64,000 nucleotides of DNA from Cycas panzhihuaensis (taxonomy: Eukaryota; Cycadophyta), in NCBI GenBank assembly GCA_023213395.1, contig CM041465.1:227423741-227487740 (forward strand), in the 5' to 3' direction. This document shows, piece by piece, positions 22,831 through 40,000 of this stretch. The position numbers and the translations under genes were made by a program. Below the pieces are notes generated by a model. It was not told the origin of the DNA. It searched no databases and saw only the letters and a list, made by a program, of their open reading frames with translations. Numbering within the stretch: the first letter of the stretch is position 1; every line of letters begins with the position of its first letter.

Positions 22831-24759
22831 ATTAAGATGATATAGTAATGATGAAGAAGTAAAAGAGATGATATAAGTATATACCACTAACACGTGTAGC
22901 TAGTATACTTAATATAGCAAGGATACAGAAATGAATGTTATGATAAGAAGCAAGCAATGATTAAGTATTTTTCAATAACTATAAAAAATGAGTATAAGTA
23001 ATGATGCAAGAATGAGGCCTAATGTAGAGATGATAAAGAGTGGTGATATGTCATGCCACTAACCTCTAACTTATATCTAAATATAGGTGAGGTTTTAATA
23101 CCTAAGACTTCTAATATATAATTAGGGCCTTCACCAATGATACCTACACCTATGCTTAGTGATGAAATCCAAGTCACAGCGGAGCCCAAGTACTCCTAGT
23201 CCTCACCTAATTCACTATTGAGCATTTATATACCTCCTCTAAAGAGTTGAATAGTATATGTGTATCCCATGATTATGATGGATATTAGACCAAGTTAATT
23301 TTAATCTTGTATTAAGGTTTTTAATTTTCCCAAGTGGTTATTAGGATTATCCTTGATTGGAGGCCTTAGGTATATCTAACATGTCCCTCCATCATTGTTT
23401 CAATTAAGATCAGACCCATTATAAAACTCACATCTCCCTTAGGCTCAAACTTCAGTTAACCATGGTTTATTTCAACCAAGGTGAGTGTGCACATAAGTCA
23501 AGAACTGGTGGTATAAGTTATATGGATGAGATTCATTTTAGGAAATAATGTAAGTTATTTCCAAATAACTTGAACTGAAAATTAAAATAAAAAGTTGCCA
23601 AATGTGCTTACTTACCTTTCATGTTTGCTTTATTGTTATTGCTACTTTATGTGATACTTTATGCAATGTATGTAAATAGAAAGAGCATGCTAGATTTAAC
23701 AAGAGAACCAGATGTTACTTCTAATCTAAGGTTTCTCTTACTTTAGTATAATATTTCTAAATATATTTTTAGAAATTTTAATATAAATACCATAAAGGGC
23801 CAAAAAGTGGATCAACTTTCTGCTAAAATGTTGGTTTTTCTAAATCTAGATATATGCTATTTTATCCTATTTTCTGACTTTTTTCTCACAAAATTTATAA
23901 ATAATAAATAGATAAAATTTTCTAAAAATTATAAATATGAATGCCTAAATAATGAAATTTGAATTTATGGCAGAAGAAAAAAGTGTTTAGAATGTAGTTT
24001 CTGATAAGATAGTGAACTCAGATTTCTGAAAAGGCATAAAAAAAATTTTGCTCGAAAAAACTACAAAAACTAAATCTTGCTAGATCCACTATCTTAGAAT
24101 CCAACTTCAATATGTCAAAAGCTTCATCTTGACACGTACATTAACTTTTCCTTTTGCAGCATCTCTAAAATTAGCCAAAAAACTACCCAAAATGCCCTTA
24201 TAACGTCTTTTGTGCCCGTGTAAAAATTACAAAGATCTCACTAACTGACGAATGAAATTTGATGAGATTTATCTCAAAATACTTTAAAGACATAAATCTA
24301 TTAGATCCCTTAAAAATAATTTTAGAGTTTAAGCTCATGTTTAAAGGATTTCATTAAGAAAAGTACCTTAAGGCACTTATTCGAAAATTTTGACCTTTTA
24401 TTTTAGCTAAAATTCATTGTTGCAGGCTAAATTTAAAGTTTCTCTAGAAGACAAAAATAATTCTCTTAGTAAGGTAACCCTACACATCAACTTTTATCAA
24501 AATTTGAGATGGTCAAATTTTTTATAAAATTTTAGTCCTTTAATACTTCTGGGGTTGTTCTAGCATCCAAACAACTTTAAAAATCTATCTTTTTCACCTA
24601 TAAAATTTTGCATACATAAAGAAAGTAGCAACATATAAAATAATGTAATTTTAAGCTCTCAAATTTTTAAAAATAATAAGTACACTCTTAATACTTCACA
24701 TTGAAGATGAATAAGAGGCAAAATGACTCTATGCAAATAGAATGGAGTGAATAGATCCC
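22831..24759 (-). other. leader region of Copia-1
   Basis: 1.9 kb of AT-rich sequence between gag and the primer-binding site with no coding signal. It is longer than the usual copia leader, so an older insertion may be hidden here, but I found no boundaries. Confidence 0.4.
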
Positions 24760-24777
24760 CTTCTAATTTTGATACCA
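24760..24777 (-). promoter_or_regulatory. primer-binding site of Copia-1
   Basis: Minus strand reads TGGTATCAAAATTAGAAG right after the 5' LTR end. TGGTATCA matches the 3' end of initiator-Met tRNA, the usual copia primer. Confidence 0.7.
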
Positions 24778-24878
24778 TATGAAGGAATGATAAATCCAGG
24801 GAATAAATCACTCATATACACACAATAGCAATGGAGAATGAAAAAGAAATGAAATAAGATATGAGAGAAAAGCTTAGA

Positions 24879-25439
24879 TGTAGTATTCCAAAATATGGTC
24901 AAAACTATACTAAATGATTATTCAAATCAAAGGGTTTTGCACAACAATTTCAACGGTCTAAATAAAAGTTAATTCTAGCATCTGTATCAAAATTTATGAC
25001 CATTTAAAGTTTTTATCTAACTAGTTTTTGGAGGAGTTCAGGCTGACTTCCAGTATTAGTTTTGGGCAAGTTTATCCCCCTTTTCTTACTAACTTCTATT
25101 ACTATCTTTTAGCCACACATTTAAGGAGGATTTACAGCCTCATTTTAGCATCATTAGAGAAGTCTTGGACTGCAATATTTTTGGCCCTTTTGGAGAAGCT
25201 TTTTGGAAGATACCTCGCCTTAAAGAGGGATTCTTTATCAACCATAATTGTAGAGTCATTTAGTAATCTTATATCTATCTAGTTTGTTTTCATTTTGTAC
25301 CACTTGATATTTGTATGTCATAAGTATTCAAGTGGATTTATATTATTTCTTTTTGAGTTGAATATTTTACAAGTGCATTTAGTGGATATTTTGTCTATTT
25401 TTATAAAATTTTTTAGAAGAATTCTATAAGATTTCTACA
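24879..25439 (+). repeat. 5' LTR of element B
   Basis: Starts TGTAGTATTCC, ends TTTCTACA. Aligns throughout with 27,055-27,590. The open frame at 25,028-25,282 (EEFRLTSSISFGQVYPPF...) has a homologue in the other LTR at 27,261-27,557. It is an LTR feature of unknown coding value. Confidence 0.85.
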
Positions 25440-25599
25440 AGTGGTATCAAAGCTTCATTTCGAAGGGAAAGAGCACATGTAAAAGCTCAAAAAGGTCAAC
25501 TTAATATTAAAATACATTATGAGGTGATTCGTGCTAGTTTTCTTTGATAATATCCTGATGTATAACAAAACATGGGAAGAATACTTTGAACATATAAAG

Positions 25600-26060
25600 C
25601 CTGAGGAAAAAAACAGAGACAGATTTTTTTAATTTGGAGGATTATGAGGGTATAAGAAAATTGATAGAAGATTTCAAGTTCATGTTTGATATGGAATTTG
25701 AAGAGTATGGACCAATATTAGAAATGATATTAAACAAACAAGCTTATGAGTGGTTCCTTAATTGGGCTAAAGAACCTTTTCTATGGTACTAGTTTTTAGA
25801 GGAGGCTATCACAACTTTCATGAAGCATAAGCAAGATATGACTCAGGTAGAAGAGGAAGGACATGAAGAAGAAACTATTAATGAGGAGATTCTAGCGAAG
25901 GAACAACATAACTACATAGAAGACTTAAAGCAGCCACATGCAATAGAACAATCTCTAAACAATATCAAAGAAGAAATATAAAGTAAAGTTTCTCAGGGGT
26001 AGCATGAGGACAATAAAGAACAAGTAGACTTCGAAGAAGAATCTCAACAAGCTATATGCA
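25600..26060 (+). pseudogene. gag-like remnant of element B
   Basis: Plus strand reads LEDYEGIRKLIEDFKFMFDM, then EFEEYGPILEMILNKQAYEW, then FLNWAKEPFLWY, a stop, FLEEAITTFMKHKQDM. It continues into an acidic tail rich in Glu (EEEGHEEETINEEILAKE). The A-x-x-WF-x-x-WAKEPF-x-W...F...F pattern resembles the capsid helix region of LTR-element Gag. Three stops are visible. The stretch that follows (26,060-27,040) is T-rich and non-coding, with a (CT)n(C)n tract at 26,493-26,543. Confidence 0.5.
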
Positions 26061-26491
26061 AGGTACTCAATAGTCTTGTGTTATACATGCATATTTTTTT
26101 TGGTAGCATTATTTATCCTCTCACTTTTCCTTGCTTAAAATTTTCTTTTCTAAATCCCATAGTTAGCCATAATCATAATTCCCTTAACTTTAGTTTTTTT
26201 GTAGGTCAAATCCCAATTCCTCTTTATAACCCTAGTTCATCCCTTTACTCACATACTCTTTCACCCCATATAGATCATCCTCAACAAGATATTCTACAAC
26301 TTCAATATGTTCATCATGTTTCATCTCTTAGTATTACCCCTTACAAAACATTGTTTGACTTTTCACAAACCCCTTCACTTTCATATAATCAATATTATTT
26401 TTTTCTATTAAATATTTTCTTTTGTTTAAACACCATTCCTAAAAACCTATTAAAACATTTCTTTTATAAAGAATATCTATTGTTGATTCTG

Positions 26492-26531
<40 letters not shown>

Positions 26532-27054
26532 CCCCCCCCCCCCAAAAAGTATTGTGATCCAACAAAACTTATACAAATTTTTATTTCTATTCAAGTCATA
26601 TTCCAAAATTTATCCTCTCTTCCTGTACCTTCAAGTTATGCTTGATCTCAGTTCATAATTCCACCTTTTATTTTCCTTTTCACAATAAGTGATCATCAAT
26701 CTAAGATCCTTATGATTTTTTTTTTTTTATGAAATCCTCATTTCTCCTTCTATAAACCATTTCATTTGAAAATAAAATATGGAAACATAAGGCAAGACTA
26801 GGACAAGATAGTTGAGACACTTCACAGGTCCTATGATACTCCCGATGTAGAATAATATACAACATATACTTGGCCTTAAGAACAAACATTAGCAAATTCA
26901 AGATGCATGCTAGCAAAGCTCCATAAAAGATGTAAGATCAGATTAAATCTTCACGACCTATAGGATCTAGCAGGAGGTGGTTAGAAGATTAGACTGAGCT
27001 ACAAGCATTTCTCAATACTTTGAGGGCAAAGTATTATTTTAAGGGGAGGGGAAT

Positions 27055-27590
27055 TGTAGCATTCCTAAATATGGTCAAAACTATACCATATGACCATTCA
27101 AATCAAAGGGCTATGCACGATGATTCTAATGGTCCAAATAAAAGTTAATTCCAGCATCTGTATCAAAAGTTATGACTATTTAAAGTTTTTAGCCTGCTAG
27201 TTTTTAGAGGAGTTCAGGCTAACTTCCAATATTAGTTTTAGGCAAGTTTATCCCCCTTTTTTGGCTAACTTCTATTACTATCTTTTGGATGCCTATTTAA
27301 GGAGGATTTGTAGCATCATCAAAGAAGTCTTGGACTCAATATTTTTAGCCCTTTTGGAGGAGCTTTATGGAGGGTACCTCACCTCGAAGAGGGATTTTTT
27401 ATCAACCGTAATTATAGAGTCATTTGGTAATCTTGTATCTATATGGTTTATTTTTGTTTTGTACCACTTTATATTTGTATGCCGAGGATTTATATTATTT
27501 CTTTTAGGGTTGAATATTTTGCAATTGCATTTGGTGGATTTTTATCTATTTTTATAAAATTTCTTAGAAAAAATCTATAAGATTGCTACA
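27055..27590 (+). repeat. 3' LTR of element B
   Basis: Begins TGTAGCATTCC directly after the polypurine tract and GAAT. Ends GATTGCTACA, followed by the TTGGA target copy and the rest of the Copia-1 LTR. Confidence 0.85.
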
Positions 27591-27808
27591 TTGGAGGTGA
27601 GAATGAATAATGACTCCCTCCTTGAGATTTCACCTTTTATTATTGAGGGTAAGTATTAGGGTCAGGATATTTCTGCCTAATGACATGAACCTGAAATTAT
27701 ATCTAAATGCACATAAAGCGTATTTTACTAAAAGACCAATGCTAATAATATATCCTAAGGTCACTTAATTAATCTACATAAATGACCTTGATACATTAAC
27801 CTCTTTCA

Positions 27809-28039
27809 TATGTATACCACGATAGCTCACAAACATAGCACATACAAATAACATGATCAGTTGTTTATCCATTTACATGAAATGACATTATGTAGCTTAT
27901 TGCTAGTTTATATTCATGGAAGAGTCTCATACCCCCTATGGGGCAAAACCTAACTGACGGCTAGGGATCGTAGTGGGTTAAGCTTAAGGGATGCCACGTG
28001 GTGAGGTGCCTCTTATAGGGGCAACCAATTCTATAGGTA
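27809..28039. other. boundary DNA between Copia-1 and Gypsy-2
   Basis: No gene seen. The left end of Gypsy-2 could not be fixed; no 3' LTR of that element was found here, so Gypsy-2 seems truncated at or near this place. Confidence 0.35.
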
Positions 28040-28229
28040 AAAGTAGTTTAGGCTTATTTCAAAGCTAGGTGCCCTTACAGGGTAGTATCTTCATTGACTA
28101 GTGAATAGCAAAGTATATAGTAAGCATAATGTGGTGTTATGCCCCGTGATAGGAGTAACAAGAATTACGAACAAAGGTAGTTTAGGCTCATTTTAGAGCA
28201 AGTTGGTAATTTAGGCTCATATCAAAGCA

Positions 28230-28804
28230 AGTTAGCAGTTTAAACTCATATCAGAGTAGTTGCCCCTAATAAGGACAAAGGTGAGATACAAAAACTGCCA
28301 AATAGGCCCATATGGGGTATGCCTAAAATGAAGAGAAAGGGTAAGAGAGCATGGATCATGCTCTAACTCAAGGGGAGGAATGGATATACATGAATCATTA
28401 GTAATAAGTCCATCTTGGGATAATGGTGACTCAAACTTACAATCTGAGTTACGGGTAGGAGGGCCTCGATCAAAACCAAGTGGCAAGGTCATAGAACATA
28501 AGAGATCCTGCACATACTAAACCTTATTTAGAGTTTATGGTGGAGGAATTAGATGGGTCTTAGCACTTAATAAGGGTCTAAACCACAAAGGGGTTGTGTG
28601 TGAAGATAGCTTGGCAGTGCCTAAATGAGTGACATATTTAAGGGTTATTCCCTCGAATGATTACTCAAGTAAAAGGTAAAGGTGCAGGTTGGCTTAGGTC
28701 AAGTGGCTCGAGGAGATGATCAAGGTCCTTAAGGAAGGACCTAAAGGAGGGAAAACATCCTCATGGGATGGTTCCCTAGGTATATAGGAAATAAGAGCCA
28801 CTTA
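28230..28804 (-). other. Gypsy-2 region downstream of protease
   Basis: This contains a 93-codon open piece on the minus strand (28,232-28,513, starting MQDLLCSMTLPLGFDRGPP) with no recognised domain. It occupies the place where RT and integrase would be expected. I saw no RT or integrase motifs. Confidence 0.4.
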
Positions 28805-29440
28805 TTATGTAGAGGGCTCATAACCCTTAGTATCTGATTTAGGATCACTAAGGATGGTTAAATAATCGTAACTACCTATACTAATGAGGGAAAAATAAAC
28901 TAAATTTGGTTCAATTAGAGGTGGATCTTCATCATGGTAAGAATTGGGACCTTGGAAAAAGACCAAGGGAAGGATCGAGCTCATCAGGATTGCTATCTCT
29001 GACATCAAAGATAGCTTAGTAAGCCATCAGAGGTTTACAAGAAGGAGGAAGTTCACGAGCCACAACTCTCACTTTTCCCTTGTGGATAAATTTAAGTTGC
29101 CCCTAAAGCGAAGAGCAGATCATCTTTATTTGTTCCAACCATGGTCATCCCAAGAGGAGGTTATAATTAATGTCAATATCTACAACTATAATGTTAGTAG
29201 GGATAGTCTTGTCTTCAAGAGTGAGTGGCAAGGTCATTATTCTTAGAGGCACCTTGTCACTTATATCGTACCCTTAGCATTTCGAAGGGATGGCTTAAGA
29301 GCCTTAATGTCTAATTTCTTGAGCATTTGAAAAGGCATGGAATTGACTAAAAAGTCATTATCCATATTGGTCCTTTGTAGTGTAAAGTTGAGAGTATCAA
29401 TGTTGATAGTAAAGGAATGATGCTAATGGCACTCTCACTT
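28805..29440 (-). pseudogene. protease and linker of Gypsy-2
   Basis: Minus strand: INIDTLNFTLQRTNMDNDFL, then VNSMPFQMLKKLDIKALK, later IVVDIDINYNLLLG. This aligns block by block with the Gypsy-1 protease (ITIDTLDCTL..IVVDNSSSINTMPLRVMQELGI, then YNLLLG). The active-site triplet reads D-N-D here instead of D-N-S/G. The downstream linker ends with GSYDYLTILSDPKSD, matching the Gypsy-1 piece SYGYLTFFSDNESYD. Stops are present. Confidence 0.65.
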
Positions 29441-30299
29441 ACTCATTGGTGGTAGATTGTGGGGTCAAAGGAAATGAGGGGTGGGCCACAAGATGGGGTG
29501 CCCATCATATGGATAGGAGCCTCCCTTTGACCAAGGGCCTCTAAAAGAAGGGCACTTTGGTCAAGGTAACTCTGTAAGACATCCATCATAGACATCCTTG
29601 TGGATATGATATAGAGTTCCTCAATGATGAAGAAAGCCTTCCCTTTACCAATGGGTTGAGGGATGGTCCTTTTGAAGTCATACTACCCTAACTAAATGCA
29701 TATGGTCTTGGGGACAATCGAGATCTCTATTGGAGGATTCTCCAAAGAGGATTATTGTTGTGAAGAGGAGGTCTCCATGGCCTCCTTTACTATTTTTGAG
29801 CGAGTTATAAGGCATACTTAAGTGGTCTCAAGTAATTGAATGATCCCCTTACCCTTGAAATTAGATCATAAGGACGAGGGTTAAACCATAAGGCTTGAGG
29901 GAGTCGAAGTATAAATTGGGGCCTTTCCCTTAGGTTGATTTAATAGAGGAGAAGGGGTACCCTTACGTTGAGGCAGTGGGCGTCCTTTACCTTATCAATT
30001 TTAAGGTTGAGGTGGTTGGTCAATTGCCTCATGATCAAGAAAGGGATCTTAATAGATAAGCTACTCCAAATTTGGTTTACAAGCAACTTGAGGTAGAGGG
30101 TCCCTTGGTGGAGTGACCTCAAAGTGTTAAGTCCAATACCTAGAGTCATCATGAGTATATTGACCATGGGCAATGCACTATTCCTTTCCAAGAGGGGGCA
30201 TTATCCTCTTCCCGTATGGAGGCTCAGGCCCTTCATTTGTTAATGGCAAAGTTTAGGTGGTTCGGTGAACCTGCCTATAACCTTGGGCTTAGGGTGAGA

Positions 30300-31900
30300 A
30301 TGAGTCTCAAAGTAGTTGACGAATGAGTCAATCAATTACTAGAAGGACGTGTAGAATGAGAGGGAAGGTGATGGAACCATTTGAGGGCATCACTCTAAAG
30401 TGATTAGGGGAAAAGCTTCATGAGGATATGGTCATATGCCGAGTAATCGATACACACCATGGTAAATGCCCTAACATGATTAGTTAGATCTTGAGAAGAA
30501 GTGCCATCGAATTTAGGCACTTCTAAGGGATGGAGAGGTAAATTTATCCTTAAAACCTCGATAAAAAGGGGCTTAACCTATAGTCCATAAATGGATGTAC
30601 CCCTAGTTGAGCTAAAGGATCAATTGGGAGGTAGGTAGGTAGGTATAAGATGAGGATACTCCACTCTAGTATATGGTGGGTAAAAAGGTATGGGATAAGG
30701 GGTATGTCCTTATTGGTAAGGAACATATGAGGTTGTCAGATAGGGGTTCCCTCCAACTGATGTGGGGGAACTATGCTCAAGTGTGGGTAAGTTGAGTATA
30801 AAGGTGGGTGAGGATAGCTTGGTCCACCTTATGCTTGAGTGGCATAGGTAAGGGTGACATGAGTAGATGCCCCTAGGGGAATGTAGGTGTAATAGGATGG
30901 CATATGAGGTGCCATTGGTCCCACTTAAGATGGGACTAAAAGGGTGACAAATTATGTCATATGAGAAGTAAGGTGTGGTAACGGATTTTACCCAAATGGC
31001 CCTCCTATAGGAGGGGCAACCCCATAAGGGTAGAGTGGGTCCAACCCATAAGTGGGCAATGGATAAGAATCCTCATGCCCCTACTATTGTGATGTATAAA
31101 CCAGGGGAGCATAAAGTGAGAGATCCCCATACCTTAGACGAGATTGAGTGGGCATTCCTCCCCCCTTCTTGAATATCTAGGACAAGGAGGAATGGTATGG
31201 ATAATGGGAGGAACTGAGGATGTGCTTGGTTAGAGAATGGTTATCTAAAAGGGTGGTGTATTAGTTGTATCAAGGTAATGGGTTGAAGTATATGTGCTCT
31301 CATCATTAGGCAGAATGCTCGTGGAAGTAGACATTGAGGTTTCCTAATGAGGAGAAGATGTTATTGTTTAGAAGGAGGTGGAGGGTGGGGGGGAACTATA
31401 ACATAAGTCACTACCATGCTAAAAAGTAATCGGTATGTCCATCCTAGGGTATCTTATTTAGTTGCAGCTTCAAAATATGCCTTTAGGGCCTCTGTCGTGT
31501 TCCCTAATGGGGTATGAGTTTGGTCAAAAAAGGAGGTGTACCCCCTTATTAATCGAAATAAAAGTGAAAAGGAAGAGGGACTTTCTTAGGATCATAAGCA
31601 AGGCTATGAGGTTGAGGTCCCTCAATAATATGGGTATGGGGGATGATCAAGTCATGATAGATCTCTATCAGATTATGTGAATAATATGAGGGATCCCCAC
31701 CTACATGGCCATGGTCTTCATATGGATAAGATGCCTTAGTTAGAGGCCAATCCTGGGCATATAGTTCACAGGCCCAGTTAGAATGGTGGCTCTCTATTGG
31801 TGACTCTTGGCCACTTGATGCATCAGGAGCATAAATTAGTTCCATAAAGGAGCGAGGTTGTGTAAATGACGAGAGAAGAGTCACATTCATGGGCAAATTG
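30300..31900 (-). pseudogene. gag of Gypsy-2
   Basis: Minus strand N-terminal piece (31,896-31,549) starts MPMNVTLLSSFTQPRSF and includes ESHHSNWACELYAQDWPLT. A Gly/Pro/Tyr-rich middle (about 31,300-30,620) follows. The capsid start (about 30,525-30,400) reads VPKFDGTSSQDLTNHVRAF, then TMVCIDYSAYDHILMKLF. The last block is almost the same as in Gypsy-1 (VPKFDGTSS, then DYWAYDHILMRLF). Stops and frameshifts are frequent. Confidence 0.75.
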
Positions 31901-32027
31901 ATGGACTTAAATGGAAAAGGAGAGTAGGATATTGTTGCTTATATAATCTGGACAGCGTAACTAAACCGAAAAATAATGGGGGAGGAATGGGAAAGCCTAA
32001 ATGCTCTAAAGGCCTTCCTACTAGTGA

Positions 32028-32046
32028 GCCCCCAGTATGGTTGCCA
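32028..32046 (-). promoter_or_regulatory. primer-binding site of Gypsy-2
   Basis: Minus strand reads TGGCAACCATACTGGGGGC, one base after the LTR end TTTCA. It is better preserved at its TGG end than in Gypsy-1 and is the key evidence for the direction and the LTR boundary. Confidence 0.75.
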
Positions 32047-32047
32047 A

Positions 32048-37975
<5,928 letters not shown>

Positions 37976-38388
37976 GTAACAAAGTATAAATCCATTTTAG
38001 ATCAATGACTATTCTAAAATAATGTAAGTAATACATTTCAAAATAATTGAATAAATTCAATACCATTCTCAATAACTCCCACCCAACATAAAATATGATA
38101 TATTAAATGATATTAACATATGTAATTTAACTAAAACTATTAAAATACACTATAAATCAATTTGATTAATTGCACACTGTAAATTAAAATTTTAGCACAT
38201 GATAAGTTAAATAAAATAAAATCTAAATACATAATAGTATTTTACAAATAGACTTTACCATAAATAAATAATAACCATTTTGTAATTTCCAAAAAATTCA
38301 CATGGTTGTGAGTTTGCACAAATAAACTTTGTAATTTTCATAAATAATTATGATGGATGATTACTTATAACACCTTAATCCTCATAAT
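37976..38388. other. AT-rich spacer
   Basis: No gene or repeat boundary seen apart from the flanking element ends. Its last five bases are ATAAT, the target copy of Copia-2. Confidence 0.5.
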
Positions 38389-38817
38389 TGTTAGATAATA
38401 TAATGTAAACTTTAGGTTTCTTAATGTTATTATTTAGTCACATGTCTTAAATGTAATTTAAGTGATTCTAATGTTCAAACTTATGTTTATATTAATTAAT
38501 TTGTGGATGGTCGTTGAAATGCGGAACTGCATTCTGACGAACCTCCGTTGTATTTATTCATCTCCTAGATTCATGGAGATGGTTCCAAGAATCTAGGAGG
38601 TCTATCCAAATGCCTGATTAAAGGTTGTTTTAGGGGTTGGTGGTTTTGTATAGTAGTTTTAATTCTTTATTAATAAAATTAGCTTAGGAGGTGGTTTTTC
38701 TTCCTTAGAAGGGATTTTCCACCTGTCAATTGACGTGTACTTGTGCAGTGTTAATTTCTGGTTATTTCTTGTTTATCTTAATCTTGTTAATGTTGTACTT
38801 ATGTCTATTCTCTTACA
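38389..38817 (+). repeat. 5' LTR of Copia-2
   Basis: Starts TGTTAGATAATAT, ends CTCTTACA, and is followed directly by the primer-binding site TGGTATCAAAGC (38,818-38,829). Confidence 0.92.
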
Positions 38818-38829
38818 TGGTATCAAAGC
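38818..38829 (+). promoter_or_regulatory. primer-binding site of Copia-2
   Basis: TGGTATCAAAGC, complementary to the 3' end of initiator-Met tRNA, begins at the first base after the LTR. Confidence 0.85.
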
Positions 38830-38959
38830 TAGTTTGCATAAGTGTAGATGCTTGAAAACAAGATTGTGAAAAGGTCTATTACTGCATTTTAATACAAAGT
38901 ATTTACAACCAAGAATTTAAGGAACTAGTCAAACTGTGACTTAGATCTAAAGGAAGATT

Positions 38960-40000
38960 ATGCAAACATAACCTTGACATCAACAGTAGGATAGGACTTT
39001 GCAAATTTTTTGCCTGCAACCTTACAGTACTTAATGCAACAAGGGATCCTCTTCAGATATAGAATTTACATCAGATCTCTTCCACAAAATTTATTCTCCT
39101 TTTTTAGGCAATTCAAACAGATTTTTTTTTAAGATGCAAACTACTTCTTATACATGAGACAGATGATAACCTAGTGTAGAAAGACGAATATGTCTGAAAT
39201 GGCCTTCACATTCATAGAATTTGACTGTTCCACAAAGATGTGCATCTGTTTGATTCTGTAAGAAGTCCAAGGCTAGGACCAGAGTTAGCTTGATTATCAA
39301 ATAGCCTCAGATCCAGATGTCTTCACCTGTACATTTCTAAACCACCACCAGTATGAAGGGAAGGATGTTGGCCCCATGAACATGAGGTGCCTTCTGTAAA
39401 TGGTGAAAATATCCCCATGTTACAAAGAAAATCATGATAGCCAGTAGCATTAAGGCCAACAACATTCCCAGAGAAGGTTATGTAGTTCGTCGCTCTCAAT
39501 TCGGGTGCAAAGAAACGGATCATTTGGACGGTTGAGATTCAATCCTGCGTAGAAGACCACAACCAGAGAAAACATGCAAGATGGAAAGATGGAGAACCTT
39601 CTTCAAAATAAACCAAGTAGCATTATCCAAAGATCAAAGATCTAATCATACAGAAAGTAAAAGCGGGATGAGTATGGATCCATGTAATCGTGAGCCTCAG
39701 GGCCCATCTGAGAATCCTTGCTGTGCATCTTGCTGAGCATCTCGCCTCCTCCTCTAGCTCGCCATCACCTCGCAGACCTGTAAAAAGAAGCTGTCACCGC
39801 CTCAATGCCTCCTCCCTTAGATCGCCATTGCTTGAAGACCTACAATAGAGCAGCGACGCCATCGCCATTGCTTTCATTTCCTCGAAGAAGAGGAAGATCA
39901 GACCTACAAACGCCATCGACTAGACCTTTAAGCCTGTAAACCTGCATACGAATACACCACTGCCATTCGAAAAAACTAGGTAGGGTTCGAAAAACCTAAC
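38960..40000 (-). other. antisense gene-like fragment in Copia-2 leader
   Basis: The leader contains a stretch of higher GC and coding-like character on the minus strand. A 66-codon open piece (39,523-39,323) contains FFAPELRATNYITFSGNVVG, then LNATGYHDFLCNMGIFSPF, then HTGGGLEMYR. It is preceded by a pyrimidine-rich TCTTCTACGCAG acceptor-like site at about 39,547. Another piece near 39,070-38,990 reads YLKRIPCCIKYCKVAGKKFA, then KSYPTVDVKVMFA. A third near 39,720-39,650 reads MLSKMHSKDSQMGPEAHDYM. None is a retroelement domain that I know. Antisense direction and exon-like spacing suggest a captured host gene fragment, but I cannot name the gene, and the exon borders are guesses. The remainder of the leader (40,000-41,365) is AT-rich with C-runs and no genes. 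Confidence 0.35.

Larger units (their letters stand above)
24879..27590 (+). mobile_element. element B: small non-autonomous LTR retrotransposon
   Basis: LTRs 24,879-25,439 and 27,055-27,590 (561 and 536 bp) both begin TGTAG.ATTCC and end CTACA. TTAGA before and TTGGA after form a 5-bp target duplication with one mismatch. A primer-binding site TGGTATCAAAGC starts at 25,442 (initiator-Met type). A polypurine tract AAGGGGAGGGG is at 27,041-27,051. The 1.6-kb interior has only a gag-like remnant; no protease, RT or integrase was seen. It is nested in the 5' LTR of Copia-1 and must have moved with proteins supplied in trans. Confidence 0.9.
17516..27808 (-). mobile_element. Copia-1: Ty1/copia LTR retrotransposon, decayed
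   Basis: Its LTRs are 17,516-17,830 (3') and 24,778-27,808 (5', split by element B). The minus-strand order is LTR, initiator-Met primer-binding site, leader, gag, protease, integrase, reverse transcriptase, RNase H, LTR. Integrase before reverse transcriptase is the Ty1/copia arrangement. All domains are recognisable but each has stops or substitutions in key residues. No unambiguous target-site duplication was seen. The element existed before element B inserted into it. Confidence 0.9.
24778..27808 (-). repeat. 5' LTR of Copia-1, interrupted by element B
   Basis: The LTR consists of 24,778-24,878 and 27,591-27,808. Removing 24,879-27,590 plus one copy of TTGGA restores collinearity with the other LTR (17,516-17,830), in which the uninterrupted site reads AGCTTGGAGGTG. 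Confidence 0.85.

Noticed and set aside
26078-26557. 159-codon plus-strand frame ending in a Ser/Leu repeat
   Set aside because: T-rich interior of element B running into a (CT)n tract; no conserved domain.
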